A stretch of 64,000 nt of DNA, taken from contig JAEXTV010000016.1 in assembly GCA_023406895.1 (NCBI GenBank), positions 1-64,000 on the forward strand, given 5' to 3'. This document shows positions 8,881 through 17,124 of the stretch, piece by piece (within the stretch, counting starts at the first letter, position 1; each line of letters begins with the position of its first letter). Source of the DNA: Bacillota bacterium (GTDB taxonomy: Bacteria; Bacillota; Clostridia; Christensenellales; SZUA-584). Made by a program: the position numbers and the translations under genes. The notes beneath the pieces are model-generated. The model ran no database searches and was not told the origin of the DNA. It worked only from the letters and a program-made list of their open reading frames with translations.

Positions 8881-9491
8881 GTCGAGTATTATTGCGGGCG
8901 TGACATGAAAAAAGTCATGCAGAGCATGAACATTAATACTTCACAGAAAGTTTACAATATCGGTCATCATATTGCAATCATTATATGCAGGAAATCATTC
9001 ATAATTGAATAAAATGCGCCGCAGCCGGACGGGATGGTCACTTGCGCTTGCGTACCCGGCGCGGATAAAAGAACAGGGCGGGAGAGTTTCTATCTGCCCA
9101 TCTAGCCTGATTTACCGTGACCTGCGCCGGCGGGTATGTACGACGGAGGCGTCTGCGTGGCGTTCTGCTTGACCAGCGCCAATATACCGCCGGCAGCAAG
9201 CACGACGCGGCAATGCATCAGATACCCGTCATGCTAAAACGCCGCCAACCAGCATGAATGCGTCCACACGAACAACGTCTATGGTGTATGTGCTGACTGC
9301 CAACGTTGAAGACATAACACCTGGACTTTTCGGGCATACCCTTGTTTTCATCTTGCTAGCTTGTCCTATTCTAATCATCTTCTCATATGTGTATGATACA
9401 ATCAGCAGAACACGCAATGTTCGTAATATAAAAGAAGAAAAGCATAGGCGCCAACCGTTTGTGTTTTATTTCAGTCACAGCGGAACGAAAT
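8881..9491. other. Long spacer without a supportable gene
   Basis: I see no gene that I can support. The first 100 bases should hold the putP promoter; TTGCAA and TAAACT with 17-base spacing lie on the minus strand at about 8952-8980. The segment 9000-9260 is GC-richer, and short minus-strand readings look protein-like but are broken, so it may be a gene remnant. I cannot name it. Confidence 0.4.
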
Positions 9492-9749
9492 TCATTCATC
9501 CCTTTCCCCGTCTATGCTCTCTATGACCATGGTCAGTTTTTTTGTATCGCGCTTTTCAATGATGATGTTTGTCCAATCGCCGAAAAGCGCATCGTCACGG
9601 TCCATGAAATGCCCCAGCATATGCGGGCCATTCACATGGCTGTCCATGCTGACGATCAACTTGATCTGAATCACCTTTTTTATGGCATGGCTCTCACACA
9701 GATCACGCACCGCTCGATATGTTTTTTCAACGAGCAAGCTGTCATGCAT
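9492..9749 (-). CDS. HypA-like protein lacking the zinc domain
   Basis: An 85-residue protein resembling the nickel-binding half of the hydrogenase metallochaperone HypA. It starts MHDSLLVEKTYRAVRDL, where HypA starts MHE; His2, the nickel ligand in HypA, is kept and Glu3 is Asp. It continues AIKKVIQIKLIVS (HypA: GAKKV-V-L-VG). HypA is about 115 residues and has a CxxC-CxxC zinc loop, which is absent here. The gene overlaps the maturation protease by 8 bases at the end of the hydrogenase operon, which supports a hydrogenase-related role, perhaps in nickel insertion or handling. The alternative is a drifted accessory protein with no nickel role. Confidence 0.6.
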   Translation of the reverse strand: MHDSLLVEKTYRAVRDLCESHAIKKVIQIKLIVSMDSHVNGPHMLGHFMDRDDALFGDWTNIIIEKRDTKKLTMVIESIDGERDE

Positions 9750-10194
9750 GGGTCAGTCCCTCCCTGATTTTTAGTATTTCTGTCAGTACATCGCCGCAAA
9801 TCTCATCAAATCTCTCACGCAGCGTATGGCCGGGCCCAAATCCGAAATCAACGTCCGTCGCCTCAATCCCGATCAAACAGGATTTTCCTTCAATATCCAT
9901 CATCTCGATCATACTCATATCGTGCTGGGATGCGTATCTTTTGTGAGCCTTGGCACGGGGTTGCGGGCATACCGTAATGCTGCCGGGTTCGCCGCCGCTT
10001 ATCATCGCATCCAGTATAATCACATAGTCATAAGCTCTGGCGATATCAAGGCCGTAATCGAAGTCTGTTTCCGCAATCACCACATCAACACTTATTCTGT
10101 TCAGATGGTTTTTGATCGCTTCGGCCACCCACACCCCGATGCCGTCATCCTTCATGATACGGCTGCCGATGGCGATGACCGCCATGCTTTTCAT
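9742..10194 (-). CDS. Hydrogenase maturation protease (HyaD/HycI family)
   Basis: About 150 residues, the normal size for the nickel-dependent endopeptidase that trims the C-terminal tail of the [NiFe] large subunit after metal insertion. It begins AVIAIGSRIMKDDGIGVW, the family's G(N/S)-L-DDG(IV)G motif with the metal-binding acid, and has ILDAMISGGEPGS, the second conserved D-A--G-PG segment. ATG 10194 overlaps the large-subunit stop as ATGA, with AAGGTGG upstream; the frame is open 22 codons further but without a ribosome site. Its likely substrate is the large subunit encoded just upstream. Confidence 0.88.
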   Translation of the reverse strand: MKSMAVIAIGSRIMKDDGIGVWVAEAIKNHLNRISVDVVIAETDFDYGLDIARAYDYVIILDAMISGGEPGSITVCPQPRAKAHKRYASQHDMSMIEMMDIEGKSCLIGIEATDVDFGFGPGHTLRERFDEICGDVLTEILKIREGLTHA

Positions 10195-11597
10195 GGCACC
10201 ACCTTGAACGTTTTTGTGTCTTTGCCCGGCGTATACACATGCGTAGCGCACGACACGCACGGATCAAAAGACCGGATGATCCGTCCCAGCTCAACGGGGT
10301 TTTCTTCATCTTCAACACAGGTGCCCATCAGCGCCTTTTCGCCTGTTCCTTTCACGTTTTCCGTTTGGGTGGAGAGGTTCCATGCCGACGGCGTGATGAG
10401 CTGATACAGCGAAATAACCTGATTGTCTATTTCAAGCCAGTGCCCGAGAGCTCCCCGCGTGGTATCAATCAGGCCCGCGCCGCGCGCGTTTTGCGGCACC
10501 TCATACGTGGCCTGAGTGGAAACCCCGGGTGTGAGCTCGTTTAAAAGCGTTTCAATAATCCCTGCGATTTTCTTCGCCTCGAGCACTCTTGCCACCGTCC
10601 TGTCCATCGTCGAGATACCATGGCGGTATTCCCCGGACAGCCAGAGCCGGGCCAGCGGCCCCACTTCACAGGGACAGCCAAAGTATCTGGGGGCTTTAAC
10701 CCAAGAATAGGCTTTACTCTTTAAAGGTTCTTCGGGCGTCACCGTATCAAATGGGCCATAAGCCTTGGGTGTATCCGCGTAGTAGGCGTATTGTGTGTTC
10801 TCCGTAATGCCATCGGGATAAAACGGGCTTATCCTCCCGTTGATATACACAAGCGGATCGACATACAGCGTGCCCAGCTGCTGATAGCCGTTAAAACATC
10901 CAAAAGATAACAGATTTCCGTACCCGCCGCCAATGTGATAGTAGTCGCTGTAATACTGCGCGATCAGGTAAGCATCCTCAACCATGCAGGCATCAATAAA
11001 CTCGCTGATATCGTGCAGTATGGATTTCATGGCCACGATTTTATCGACAGTGGCCTGCGCCGCGGCACCCCCGATAAAAACGCCGTGATTATGCGGTGCC
11101 TTTCCGCCCAGCACAGCGAGCATCTTATGCGCGTTCCGGCTGATCTCAAGTGAATCAAAATAGTGCTGCGCGACCAAGTCGTTCTTCTCCTTCGGGAGTC
11201 TGAAATCTCTGCCGTTCGCTTCAAACAGCGGCGAGAAGCCCGGAAGACGGATAAAGTCGGGAACGGTATATTGGTAAAAATGCCGAATATGATTTTGCAA
11301 AAACTCGCAGCCGTGCATAATATCCCGCAGATATCGGCCCTGCTCGGAAGGGACAACGCCGAAGGCCTGTTCCAAAGCAAGTGAAGACGCTATCGAATGC
11401 GCCGTTGAGCAAATGCCGCATATCCGCTCTGTAAAATACACCGCATCCATGGGCGGCCTGCCTTTGAGCATCAACTCGAACCCGCGAAAAAGCAGGCCTT
11501 CCGTTCTGGCATCAACCACAATACTGCTTTCTATGAATGTGTCGATTTCCATGAATCCGCTGATACGCGTGACCGGATTGATGATGACTTTTTTCAT
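10191..11597 (-). CDS. [NiFe] hydrogenase large subunit
   Basis: A 468-residue catalytic subunit that splits or forms H2 at a Ni-Fe(CN)2CO centre. The L1 motif RICGIC (Cys60, Cys63) and the L2 motif DPCVSC (Cys447, Cys450) followed by ATH supply the four nickel ligands. The 15 residues after His453 are the propeptide expected to be removed by the protease encoded downstream. The start overlaps the small-subunit stop by 4 bases. There is no export signal, as usual for large subunits. Confidence 0.95.
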   Translation of the reverse strand: MKKVIINPVTRISGFMEIDTFIESSIVVDARTEGLLFRGFELMLKGRPPMDAVYFTERICGICSTAHSIASSLALEQAFGVVPSEQGRYLRDIMHGCEFLQNHIRHFYQYTVPDFIRLPGFSPLFEANGRDFRLPKEKNDLVAQHYFDSLEISRNAHKMLAVLGGKAPHNHGVFIGGAAAQATVDKIVAMKSILHDISEFIDACMVEDAYLIAQYYSDYYHIGGGYGNLLSFGCFNGYQQLGTLYVDPLVYINGRISPFYPDGITENTQYAYYADTPKAYGPFDTVTPEEPLKSKAYSWVKAPRYFGCPCEVGPLARLWLSGEYRHGISTMDRTVARVLEAKKIAGIIETLLNELTPGVSTQATYEVPQNARGAGLIDTTRGALGHWLEIDNQVISLYQLITPSAWNLSTQTENVKGTGEKALMGTCVEDEENPVELGRIIRSFDPCVSCATHVYTPGKDTKTFKVVP

Positions 11598-12490
11598 GGC
11601 AGTGTTTCTTCCCTTGACGTATTAAAACTGATAAATGGCTCCATTTGATCCGGAAAACCAAATTGCGCACAGCCAATGCACGGTGCGTTGTCTCCGATTG
11701 GCCAGTTGACGCGTTCGTTCCATCTCCGGATCGGGCAGTCTGTGCGTGTGACCGGTCCGCGGCAGCCGAGCTTAAATAAACACGTATGCTCACCAAGCTT
11801 TTTCGCGAAAATGCCTTTATCAAAATACGAACGCCTCGGGCACCTGTCGTGAATGGTGATGCCATAGAACAGGGTCGGGCGGCCTGTTGCGTCCAACTCC
11901 GGTTCACCGAACAGCAAAATATGGGCGAGTGTACCCAAAAACCAATCTGGATTGCACGGACATCCGGGCAGTTTAATCACCTTTCGCGCAAGTACAGACT
12001 GTACGCTGACGCAATCGGCCGGATTGGGTCTGGCAGCTGATACGCCGCCGGCTGACGCACACGTTCCCACAGCGATCACATGCGACGCCCTTTCACCAAG
12101 CCTGCTAATCGCGTCGTAGGCCGTCACCGGCTGCCCTTTATATTTGCCGATGATGTTGTATATCCCATTGTCCTTTGTGGCAACAGCACCCTCAACGGCT
12201 AGAATAAAGTTTGAGCCGAGGACGCTGAAAAGCTGTTCCATCGCCTTTTGCCCTTGCTTAACGATCAGACTGTTATCATAAACGAATTGAACCATTTGTG
12301 AGGCGAGGTATTTGAAATCCGGATTGTTGCCATCCAGCAGTGATATGATGTTTCCTGAGCATCCCGTGAGCTCAAGCCAAACGAAATTGCGTTTTTGCAG
12401 CTGGCCTGCGTTTATTCTTTGTTTTACACCGGCCACAAGGCCGGATGCAAATGTGGAGGTGCAATCGTTACAATTGGGCAAGCTCATCAT
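11594..12490 (-). CDS. [NiFe] hydrogenase small subunit, Cys-to-Asn proximal site
   Basis: A 298-residue iron-sulfur subunit that carries electrons from the active site. Visible cluster regions are ELTGCSGN (Cys44, Asn47), GTCASAGG, PGCPCNPDW, HDRCPRRSYF with the CLFKLGCRG loop, and APCIGCAQFG near the end. The canonical proximal motif is CxxC; here the second Cys is Asn, a substitution known from cyanobacterial HupS. There is no Tat signal, so the enzyme is probably cytoplasmic. Two ATGs (12490, 12487) follow GGGGAGG. It overlaps the upstream cytochrome b5-like gene by 23 bases. The N-terminal CNDC is extra relative to most small subunits. Confidence 0.9.
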   Translation of the reverse strand: MMSLPNCNDCTSTFASGLVAGVKQRINAGQLQKRNFVWLELTGCSGNIISLLDGNNPDFKYLASQMVQFVYDNSLIVKQGQKAMEQLFSVLGSNFILAVEGAVATKDNGIYNIIGKYKGQPVTAYDAISRLGERASHVIAVGTCASAGGVSAARPNPADCVSVQSVLARKVIKLPGCPCNPDWFLGTLAHILLFGEPELDATGRPTLFYGITIHDRCPRRSYFDKGIFAKKLGEHTCLFKLGCRGPVTRTDCPIRRWNERVNWPIGDNAPCIGCAQFGFPDQMEPFISFNTSREETLP

Positions 12491-12923
12491 AAAGCCTCCC
12501 CACCACTTTTAAATGACTCAGCACGTCTTGATTCGCATGACAGGACGCATACGCGCCTGTCAGGTCGGATCCGGCGCTCAACCCGAAGTGAGAGGCGGCC
12601 GCCCATGCCGCACTGTTTGTCACATCATAGATCATCCCGTTAACGGCCACATAAGCGGGACTGCCGTTTTTCCCGTTATATTTTAACAGCTCGTTTCTTG
12701 TCAATACTTGCAGCCCACCCTGAACAGGTATCGCAGTGTCGTCAACGGGATAAGTTTCGTTTAACGTCATGCTAAAAAGCTGTGACAATCGGCCCAGCTG
12801 TTCTTCCAGCCGCTTCAGCAATAAATTCTTTGTCTCAATGTTGATCGAGTGATTCAGAAGATCGACAGTGTGGTAAATCTCACTCATTATCGAGTTATAA
12901 TGACCTTTACTATTGTGATTCAT
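12468..12923 (-). CDS. Cytochrome b5-like heme-binding domain protein
   Basis: About 151 residues. The last 85 read as a bacterial cytochrome b5-like domain: LTRNELLKYNGKNGSPAYVA, VNGMIYDVTNS, HFGLSAGSDLT, SCHAN and KVVGRLYD. The histidines in SHFGL and in CHA are the likely heme ligands. The first about 65 residues are helical with heptad-like Leu/Ile spacing and match nothing I know. Start ATG 12923 follows GGGGGAG. Being first in the hydrogenase operon, it is a candidate electron partner for the hydrogenase, in place of a membrane cytochrome b; that is inference. No signal peptide or membrane segment is seen. Confidence 0.75.
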   Translation of the reverse strand: MNHNSKGHYNSIMSEIYHTVDLLNHSINIETKNLLLKRLEEQLGRLSQLFSMTLNETYPVDDTAIPVQGGLQVLTRNELLKYNGKNGSPAYVAVNGMIYDVTNSAAWAAASHFGLSAGSDLTGAYASCHANQDVLSHLKVVGRLYDELAQL

Positions 12924-13009
12924 AAGCTCCCCCGCACATAGAAAATACTGTTTCATTATATTTTCTAACGGTTAAGTTTATGTTCACTCATGTATGGCAT
13001 GAATAGAAA

Positions 13010-13037
13010 ACATCCTATACATATGGCGCATATGATA
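13010..13037 (+). promoter_or_regulatory. Possible sigma-K promoter for the cupin gene
   Basis: AC at 13010-13011 and CATATGATA at 13029-13037 are 17 bases apart, matching the mother-cell sigma-K pattern (AC, then CATANNNTA). It lies about 33 bases before the cupin start. Such short motifs occur by chance, so this is a suggestion only. Confidence 0.3.
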
Positions 13038-13069
13038 ATCTGTAAATAATTCTGAAAGGAATGACGATC

Positions 13070-13621
13070 ATGAACAATAGTTATGGGAGATATCCTTCAT
13101 ATGGCGAAGTATCACAAGGCAACTCCAGTTATATGTACAATAGCAGGATAAATACTCCTCATAATGACAGACCTATGTATAATACCGGTTCACCTTATAC
13201 AAGATTTTCCGATTACGGGGCGGAACCGTTTGTAGTAAATATTGAAGAGGTTACAAAGCAAAACAATACTTTTCGTACAGCCATATGGACGGGACAACAT
13301 CTGCAGCTCACATTGATGAGTATCAATCCCGGCGAAGACATAGGTTTAGAAATCCACCCAAATCTCGATCAATTCGTACGTATTGAAGAAGGCAGCGGTA
13401 TTGTTAAAATGGGGAATCAGAGAGATTACCTTGATTTTCAAAGGAATTTATCTCCCGATTTTGCTTTTATCATACCAGCAGGCAAATGGCATAACCTGAT
13501 GAATACAGGCAGGGTACCGCTTAAACTATACTCTATATATGCACCGCCGCAACATCCGCCCGGCACCGTTCATGTCACTAAGGCAGATGCTTTGGCTGCA
13601 GAAGAACACAACAGCTACTAA
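13070..13621 (+). CDS. Cupin-domain protein, possibly spore-associated
   Basis: 183 residues. The first about 55 are rich in Tyr, Ser, Asn, Gly and Pro and look disordered. The rest is a single cupin barrel: LTLMSINPGEDIGLEIHPNL, DQFVRIEEGSGIVKMG, then FIIPAGKWHNLMNTG with metal-type His residues, and a tail IYAPPQHPPGTVH. Cupins of this phosphomannose-isomerase-like type are widespread in Firmicutes, often of unknown role. The Tyr-rich head and a possible sigma-K promoter hint at the spore coat, but no direct evidence exists. ATG 13070 is preferred (AAGGA eight bases upstream) over ATG 13061. Confidence 0.75.
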   Translation: MNNSYGRYPSYGEVSQGNSSYMYNSRINTPHNDRPMYNTGSPYTRFSDYGAEPFVVNIEEVTKQNNTFRTAIWTGQHLQLTLMSINPGEDIGLEIHPNLDQFVRIEEGSGIVKMGNQRDYLDFQRNLSPDFAFIIPAGKWHNLMNTGRVPLKLYSIYAPPQHPPGTVHVTKADALAAEEHNSY

Positions 13622-13630
13622 AACACCAAT

Positions 13631-13660
13631 AAAGACAGCGAGCCTGTCTTTATTGCTTGT
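13631..13660 (+). terminator. Terminator after the cupin gene
   Basis: AAAGACAG (13631-13638) pairs with CTGTCTTT (13644-13651) around CGAGC, followed by ATTGCTTGT. It lies 10 bases past the cupin stop. Confidence 0.7.
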
Positions 13661-13831
13661 ATATTCATACATTTTGGCTAAAAATGTTCATCATTGATCC
13701 TATCTCGCACATCCCATAGAGTTGCTTATTGCAAAAACCGAAAGCTATGCCTCGTTCATTAACTGTTCAACCAGTTTTAAATGATATTTCATCCGTTAAT
13801 GGAAATCATATTCTCATAGAAAGGAATGATT

Positions 13832-14536
13832 ATGGATATGCTTCAGGTTGTATTAACCTCTGTCGGCTCAGTGATTGCGCTGTTCATACTGACAAAACTG
13901 ATGGGCAACAAGCAGATGTCGCAGCTCAGCATGTTTGATTATATCGTCGGCATCTCAATAGGATCTATTGCCGCGGAAATGGCGACAGAGCTCGAAGAGT
14001 TTTATAAACCTCTTATTGCGATGATCGTCTACGCGCTGTTGGCGGTGCTTATTTCCTTAGCCAATTATAAATCTATCAAGCTGCGGCGAATTCTCACCGG
14101 CACATCATTGATTCTTTTTGAAGATGGGAAGTTGTATAAAGCCAATTTGAAAAAAGCAAGAATAGATGTGAACGAGTTTTTAACGCTGTGCAGAAGCAAG
14201 GGGTATTTTAATATTGCGCATTTGCAATCCGTCATTCTTGAGCCGAATGGCCATATCAGTGTATTGCCGCTTTCAACGCAGCGGCCCGCCACGCCTCAAG
14301 ACTTGAGCCTCACCCCACCCGAAGATAAACCGGTGATCGATATCATTATTGACGGACAAATATTGATCAATAATTTAAAATATACCGGCAATAATGAGAA
14401 CTGGCTCTACAAGCAACTGCAAGCTCAGGGCATTCATCAAGTTTCTGACGTCTTTTTAGCCACCTGCGATAACGAAAACAATCTAAGCGTTTATCAGAAA
14501 ATCGACAGAAAAATGTCAAGAGATATCTTTGAATGA
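13832..14536 (+). CDS. DUF421 (YetF-like) membrane protein
   Basis: 234 residues. Three N-terminal transmembrane helices (about 5-25, 35-50, 60-80) include KLMGNKQMSQLSMFDYIVGI, the DUF421 signature, and GSIAAEMA. A soluble domain follows with LILFEDGKLYKANLKKARID and an ILEPNGHISV strand. In Bacillus and Clostridium these YetF/YdfS/YrbG-like proteins are common and associated with sporulation or the cell envelope; the molecular role is unknown to me. ATG 13832 is preferred, with AAGGA six bases upstream. It is a monocistron with no clear terminator. Confidence 0.88.
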   Translation: MDMLQVVLTSVGSVIALFILTKLMGNKQMSQLSMFDYIVGISIGSIAAEMATELEEFYKPLIAMIVYALLAVLISLANYKSIKLRRILTGTSLILFEDGKLYKANLKKARIDVNEFLTLCRSKGYFNIAHLQSVILEPNGHISVLPLSTQRPATPQDLSLTPPEDKPVIDIIIDGQILINNLKYTGNNENWLYKQLQAQGIHQVSDVFLATCDNENNLSVYQKIDRKMSRDIFE

Positions 14537-14794
14537 AGTGGTTTTAAATGACGATCCCAAAGGGATGAATCAGGGAGTTGGACACATGCGAGACGGAATG
14601 GCCGATATTAAGCCATTTTCTCAGACCCAAACACCTATTCAACCCTTTAGGGTAGTCGTCAGAGGTGGCTATATAGTAAAATTTCGACACGCTGACATGA
14701 TTCGTGATGTGTTTATATTATTGGTCAACGTCATCTTTGGCTTTGTAAGCCCTCGCTTAACGCCATGTAAAAAATATTCATGGCTGAGGCTGTG
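14537..14794. other. Spacer between convergent genes
   Basis: No supportable gene. On the minus strand TGAGGCT and AGCCTCA (14783-14805) form a hairpin over the stop of the phosphotriesterase-like gene, and a T-rich stretch (TATTTTTTAC) lies about nine bases past it, so this may be the terminator of the 13-gene cluster. Confidence 0.45.
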
Positions 14795-15733
14795 TCAGCG
14801 AGCCTCACAGAGAAGCGCACAAGCCGGATTGTTAACCATGATTGTATTCACACCCTGCTGGCCAATGCGTTCAGCAAGTCTTTTACTGAACCGGGTCAGT
14901 ATATCGTCCAATCCAAATGCGGCTCCGTAGCTTTTCAACCTTTGATTGGTTGTATCAAGCCCGAGCAGCAAATGAGAGATATAGCCTTCGTTAACCATGT
15001 ACTCGATAAGCCGCACCTCGTCTTCATCGCTGTGATACTTCTCCCTGTGAATCGTATCGTATTCCAAATACACGCCCGCCTGTGCAAGCTCCTTGTGATA
15101 CGCCATATCATACCGTGCTCTGTCAAGATGGCAAAAGATGAGGCGATCCGGTGTGATTTTCTTCTTTTCCAAATAGCCTATAAGATCAATCGCGTCGGCC
15201 TCCGGGTCAAAATGAACCATCACAGGCGCGCCCGTAGCTTGTGCGGCATTGGCCGCTGCCGAAAAAAGCTTGGCATATGTGGCGCTGGCTTTGTATGTTC
15301 CCTTAACCGCTGCGAGCTTGATGATTCCCGCTTTGGCACCGGTTACAGCTCCTTCCATGCTCTCTTCCACTTCCCGAATATAAAGCTGCGTCAGCGATTC
15401 TTCGCTTTGCCGTTCAAGCCAATCCGCATCTTCAAAAAACTCTGTTTTGTGGAATCCTGTACAGGCAACGATATGAATACCCGTTTGTCTGCTCACACGC
15501 GCAAGATTCTCTTCCATTCTGCCGCATCCGTACGGCTGCGCATCCACAAAGCTGCTGCCGCCCGCATTTTTATACAACAAAACTTCCGCCAGCGATTTAT
15601 CATAATCGTCCATACACAGCGCATCATTGATTCTTTTTGAAGGGCCGTCTGCGATAAACACATGCTCATGACACTGGCACCAGCCAAGCTGTTCCGGCTT
15701 TATATCGCCCGTCACCGTTCTGATCATTTTCAT
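14795..15733 (-). CDS. Phosphotriesterase-family hydrolase (lactonase candidate)
   Basis: 312 residues of the PHP/PTE amidohydrolase superfamily. All metal ligands of the binuclear site are present: His22 and His24 (CHEHVF), Lys139 for carbamylation (GIIKLAA), His174 (VMVHFDP), His202 (IFCHLDR) and Asp260 (LLGLDTTN). Enzymes of this family include sugar-lactone and phospho-furanose-lactone hydrolases; next to a KDPG aldolase and dehydrogenases, a lactonase is more likely than a phosphotriesterase. That is inference. ATG 15733 follows GGAG. It is the last gene of the minus-strand sugar cluster, 110 bases after the aldolase with a hairpin between. Confidence 0.8.
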   Translation of the reverse strand: MKMIRTVTGDIKPEQLGWCQCHEHVFIADGPSKRINDALCMDDYDKSLAEVLLYKNAGGSSFVDAQPYGCGRMEENLARVSRQTGIHIVACTGFHKTEFFEDADWLERQSEESLTQLYIREVEESMEGAVTGAKAGIIKLAAVKGTYKASATYAKLFSAAANAAQATGAPVMVHFDPEADAIDLIGYLEKKKITPDRLIFCHLDRARYDMAYHKELAQAGVYLEYDTIHREKYHSDEDEVRLIEYMVNEGYISHLLLGLDTTNQRLKSYGAAFGLDDILTRFSKRLAERIGQQGVNTIMVNNPACALLCEAR

Positions 15734-15772
15734 ACTTCATGCTCCGATTTTTTGTTTGGACATAAAACCACA

Positions 15773-15796
15773 GGGGGCAGCTTTATCAGCGCCCCC
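15773..15796 (-). other. GC-rich hairpin between aldolase and lactonase-like genes
   Basis: GGGGGC (15773-15778) pairs with GCCCCC (15791-15796) around a 12-nt loop. There is no clean T tract, so it may reduce rather than stop transcription into the last gene of the cluster. Confidence 0.45.
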
Positions 15797-15842
15797 CATA
15801 GTCTCTCCCTATTTATAACATTGCGGCAAACCGCAAAAGGAC

Positions 15843-16487
15843 TTACTTGCTTCTGGCCTTTTTAACCTCTTCAACCATCTGCCGTCCGATCGTGACGATT
15901 GAATTGTAATCACCCTTCTTAGCACCTGCCGTCAGGCTGCCGCCCGCACCCACAGCCACAGCACCGGCTGCAATCCATTCGCCGATGTTATCCACGGTGA
16001 CGCCGCCCGTCGGCATCATTTTCATCTGCGGCAGAGGACCTTTAAATGCTTTGATGATCTTCGGCCCAAAAAGCTCTCCCGGGAAAATCTTAATGATATC
16101 AGCACCGGCCTTCATGCCGTCCACAGCCTCTTTCACCGTCATCGCGCCGGGCATGCACGCAATATCGTACGTATTGCACAGCTTGACCGTGTCCGCATCG
16201 AGGCACGGGCTGACGACGTATTTGGCACCCGCGAGTATCGCTGCGCGCGCCGTCTCCTTATCCAAAACCGTTCCCGCGCCGATGATGATCTGATCATCAG
16301 AATATTCTTTGCTCAGGCTTTCGATAATTTTTAAAGCGCCCGGAACCGTAAACGTGATTTCAATACCCACGATCCCCGCCTCAATACAAGCGGCCGCAAT
16401 TTTCTTCGCCTGTTCTTCACTTTCCGCACGAACCACGGCCACAACGCCGCAATCCGTTATCTTTTTAATAATTTCAGTTTTACCCAT
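15843..16487 (-). CDS. eda: KDPG/KHG aldolase (Entner-Doudoroff aldolase)
   Basis: 214 residues, the typical length. It cleaves 2-keto-3-deoxy-6-phosphogluconate (or close relatives) to pyruvate and a C3 aldehyde. The general-base Glu43 lies in GIEITFTV and the Schiff-base Lys133 in ADIIKIFPG, the same number as in E. coli Eda. The phosphate site MMPTGGV is present. It overlaps the HAD gene by 8 bases. A KDG kinase that would supply the phosphorylated substrate is encoded at 43473-44522. It could instead act on the galacto isomer. Confidence 0.92.
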   Translation of the reverse strand: MGKTEIIKKITDCGVVAVVRAESEEQAKKIAAACIEAGIVGIEITFTVPGALKIIESLSKEYSDDQIIIGAGTVLDKETARAAILAGAKYVVSPCLDADTVKLCNTYDIACMPGAMTVKEAVDGMKAGADIIKIFPGELFGPKIIKAFKGPLPQMKMMPTGGVTVDNIGEWIAAGAVAVGAGGSLTAGAKKGDYNSIVTIGRQMVEEVKKARSK

Positions 16488-17124
16488 TACCTATTACCTC
16501 CATAACTGAATAGAATTCGTTCAAATCTTTTACGATAAAATCCGCATTCGCGAGCTCTTTCTCAAGGCCGAAACCATGTAGAACGCCGACACTCAACATG
16601 TGATTGCTCTTAGCCGCGCGAATATCCGCTTCCCTGTCACCCACAAAAATTGAGGGGCGCTGCGCGCCAAGCACTTCCATGGTTATTTTCGCGGCTCTGC
16701 TTTTTGAAACACCGTGCCGCTTGCTGGTCACAATATCAAAAAGGCTCTCAATATTGAACTTTTTTAATATCGCCTCTATGTATTCTCGCGTCCCGTTCGA
16801 GCAGATCGCAAGCCTGTGACCGTCTGCCTTGAGCGCCGAAAGCACCTCTGCGCAGCAAGGATATAGCTCAGCGCTATGAGGAATCACGGCAAGCTCATAG
16901 CCCACCGAGAGCCTGCAGAATTGATCAATAGCCTCTTTGTTGGATGTCTTCAAATACTGCTTTGCAAGCTGTCTTAGAGGCTTACCGATCTGCGCCAGTA
17001 TTTGATCCGCACAGAGCTCATCCCTGCCCATCTCTCTGAGTGTCAGGTTGAACGCGTCCACATCCACCGTTTCCGTACGGAATAACGTTCCGTCAAAATC
17101 AAACAGAATGTTAAAACGCGTCAT
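16480..17124 (-). CDS. HAD-superfamily phosphatase (phosphoglycolate phosphatase-like)
   Basis: 214 residues with all HAD motifs: motif I FDFDGTLF (nucleophile and acid Asp), motif II ICSNGT, a motif III Lys (SKSRAAK) and motif IV VGDREAD. A helical cap (residues about 15-80) marks subfamily IA. Such enzymes dephosphorylate small sugar or acid phosphates. It is translationally coupled, overlapping the hydroxyacid dehydrogenase stop as ATGA and the aldolase start by 8 bases. The substrate is unknown; in this cluster a deoxy-sugar or sugar-acid phosphate would fit. Confidence 0.85.
   Translation of the reverse strand: MTRFNILFDFDGTLFRTETVDVDAFNLTLREMGRDELCADQILAQIGKPLRQLAKQYLKTSNKEAIDQFCRLSVGYELAVIPHSAELYPCCAEVLSALKADGHRLAICSNGTREYIEAILKKFNIESLFDIVTSKRHGVSKSRAAKITMEVLGAQRPSIFVGDREADIRAAKSNHMLSVGVLHGFGLEKELANADFIVKDLNEFYSVMEVIGNG

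Noticed and set aside
9254..9526. Small plus-strand ORF with a hydrophobic stretch in the putP-hydrogenase spacer
   Set aside because: No ribosome site or homologue; it overlaps the HypA-like gene at its end. Treated as chance.
14529..14930. Small plus-strand ORF starting at the DUF421 stop (ATGA-like overlap)
   Set aside because: It runs into the convergent phosphotriesterase-like gene, its start has no clear ribosome site of its own and the peptide matches nothing.
14780..15640. Long plus-strand open frame opposite the phosphotriesterase-like gene
   Set aside because: It is antisense to conserved catalytic residues of the real gene and has no domain.
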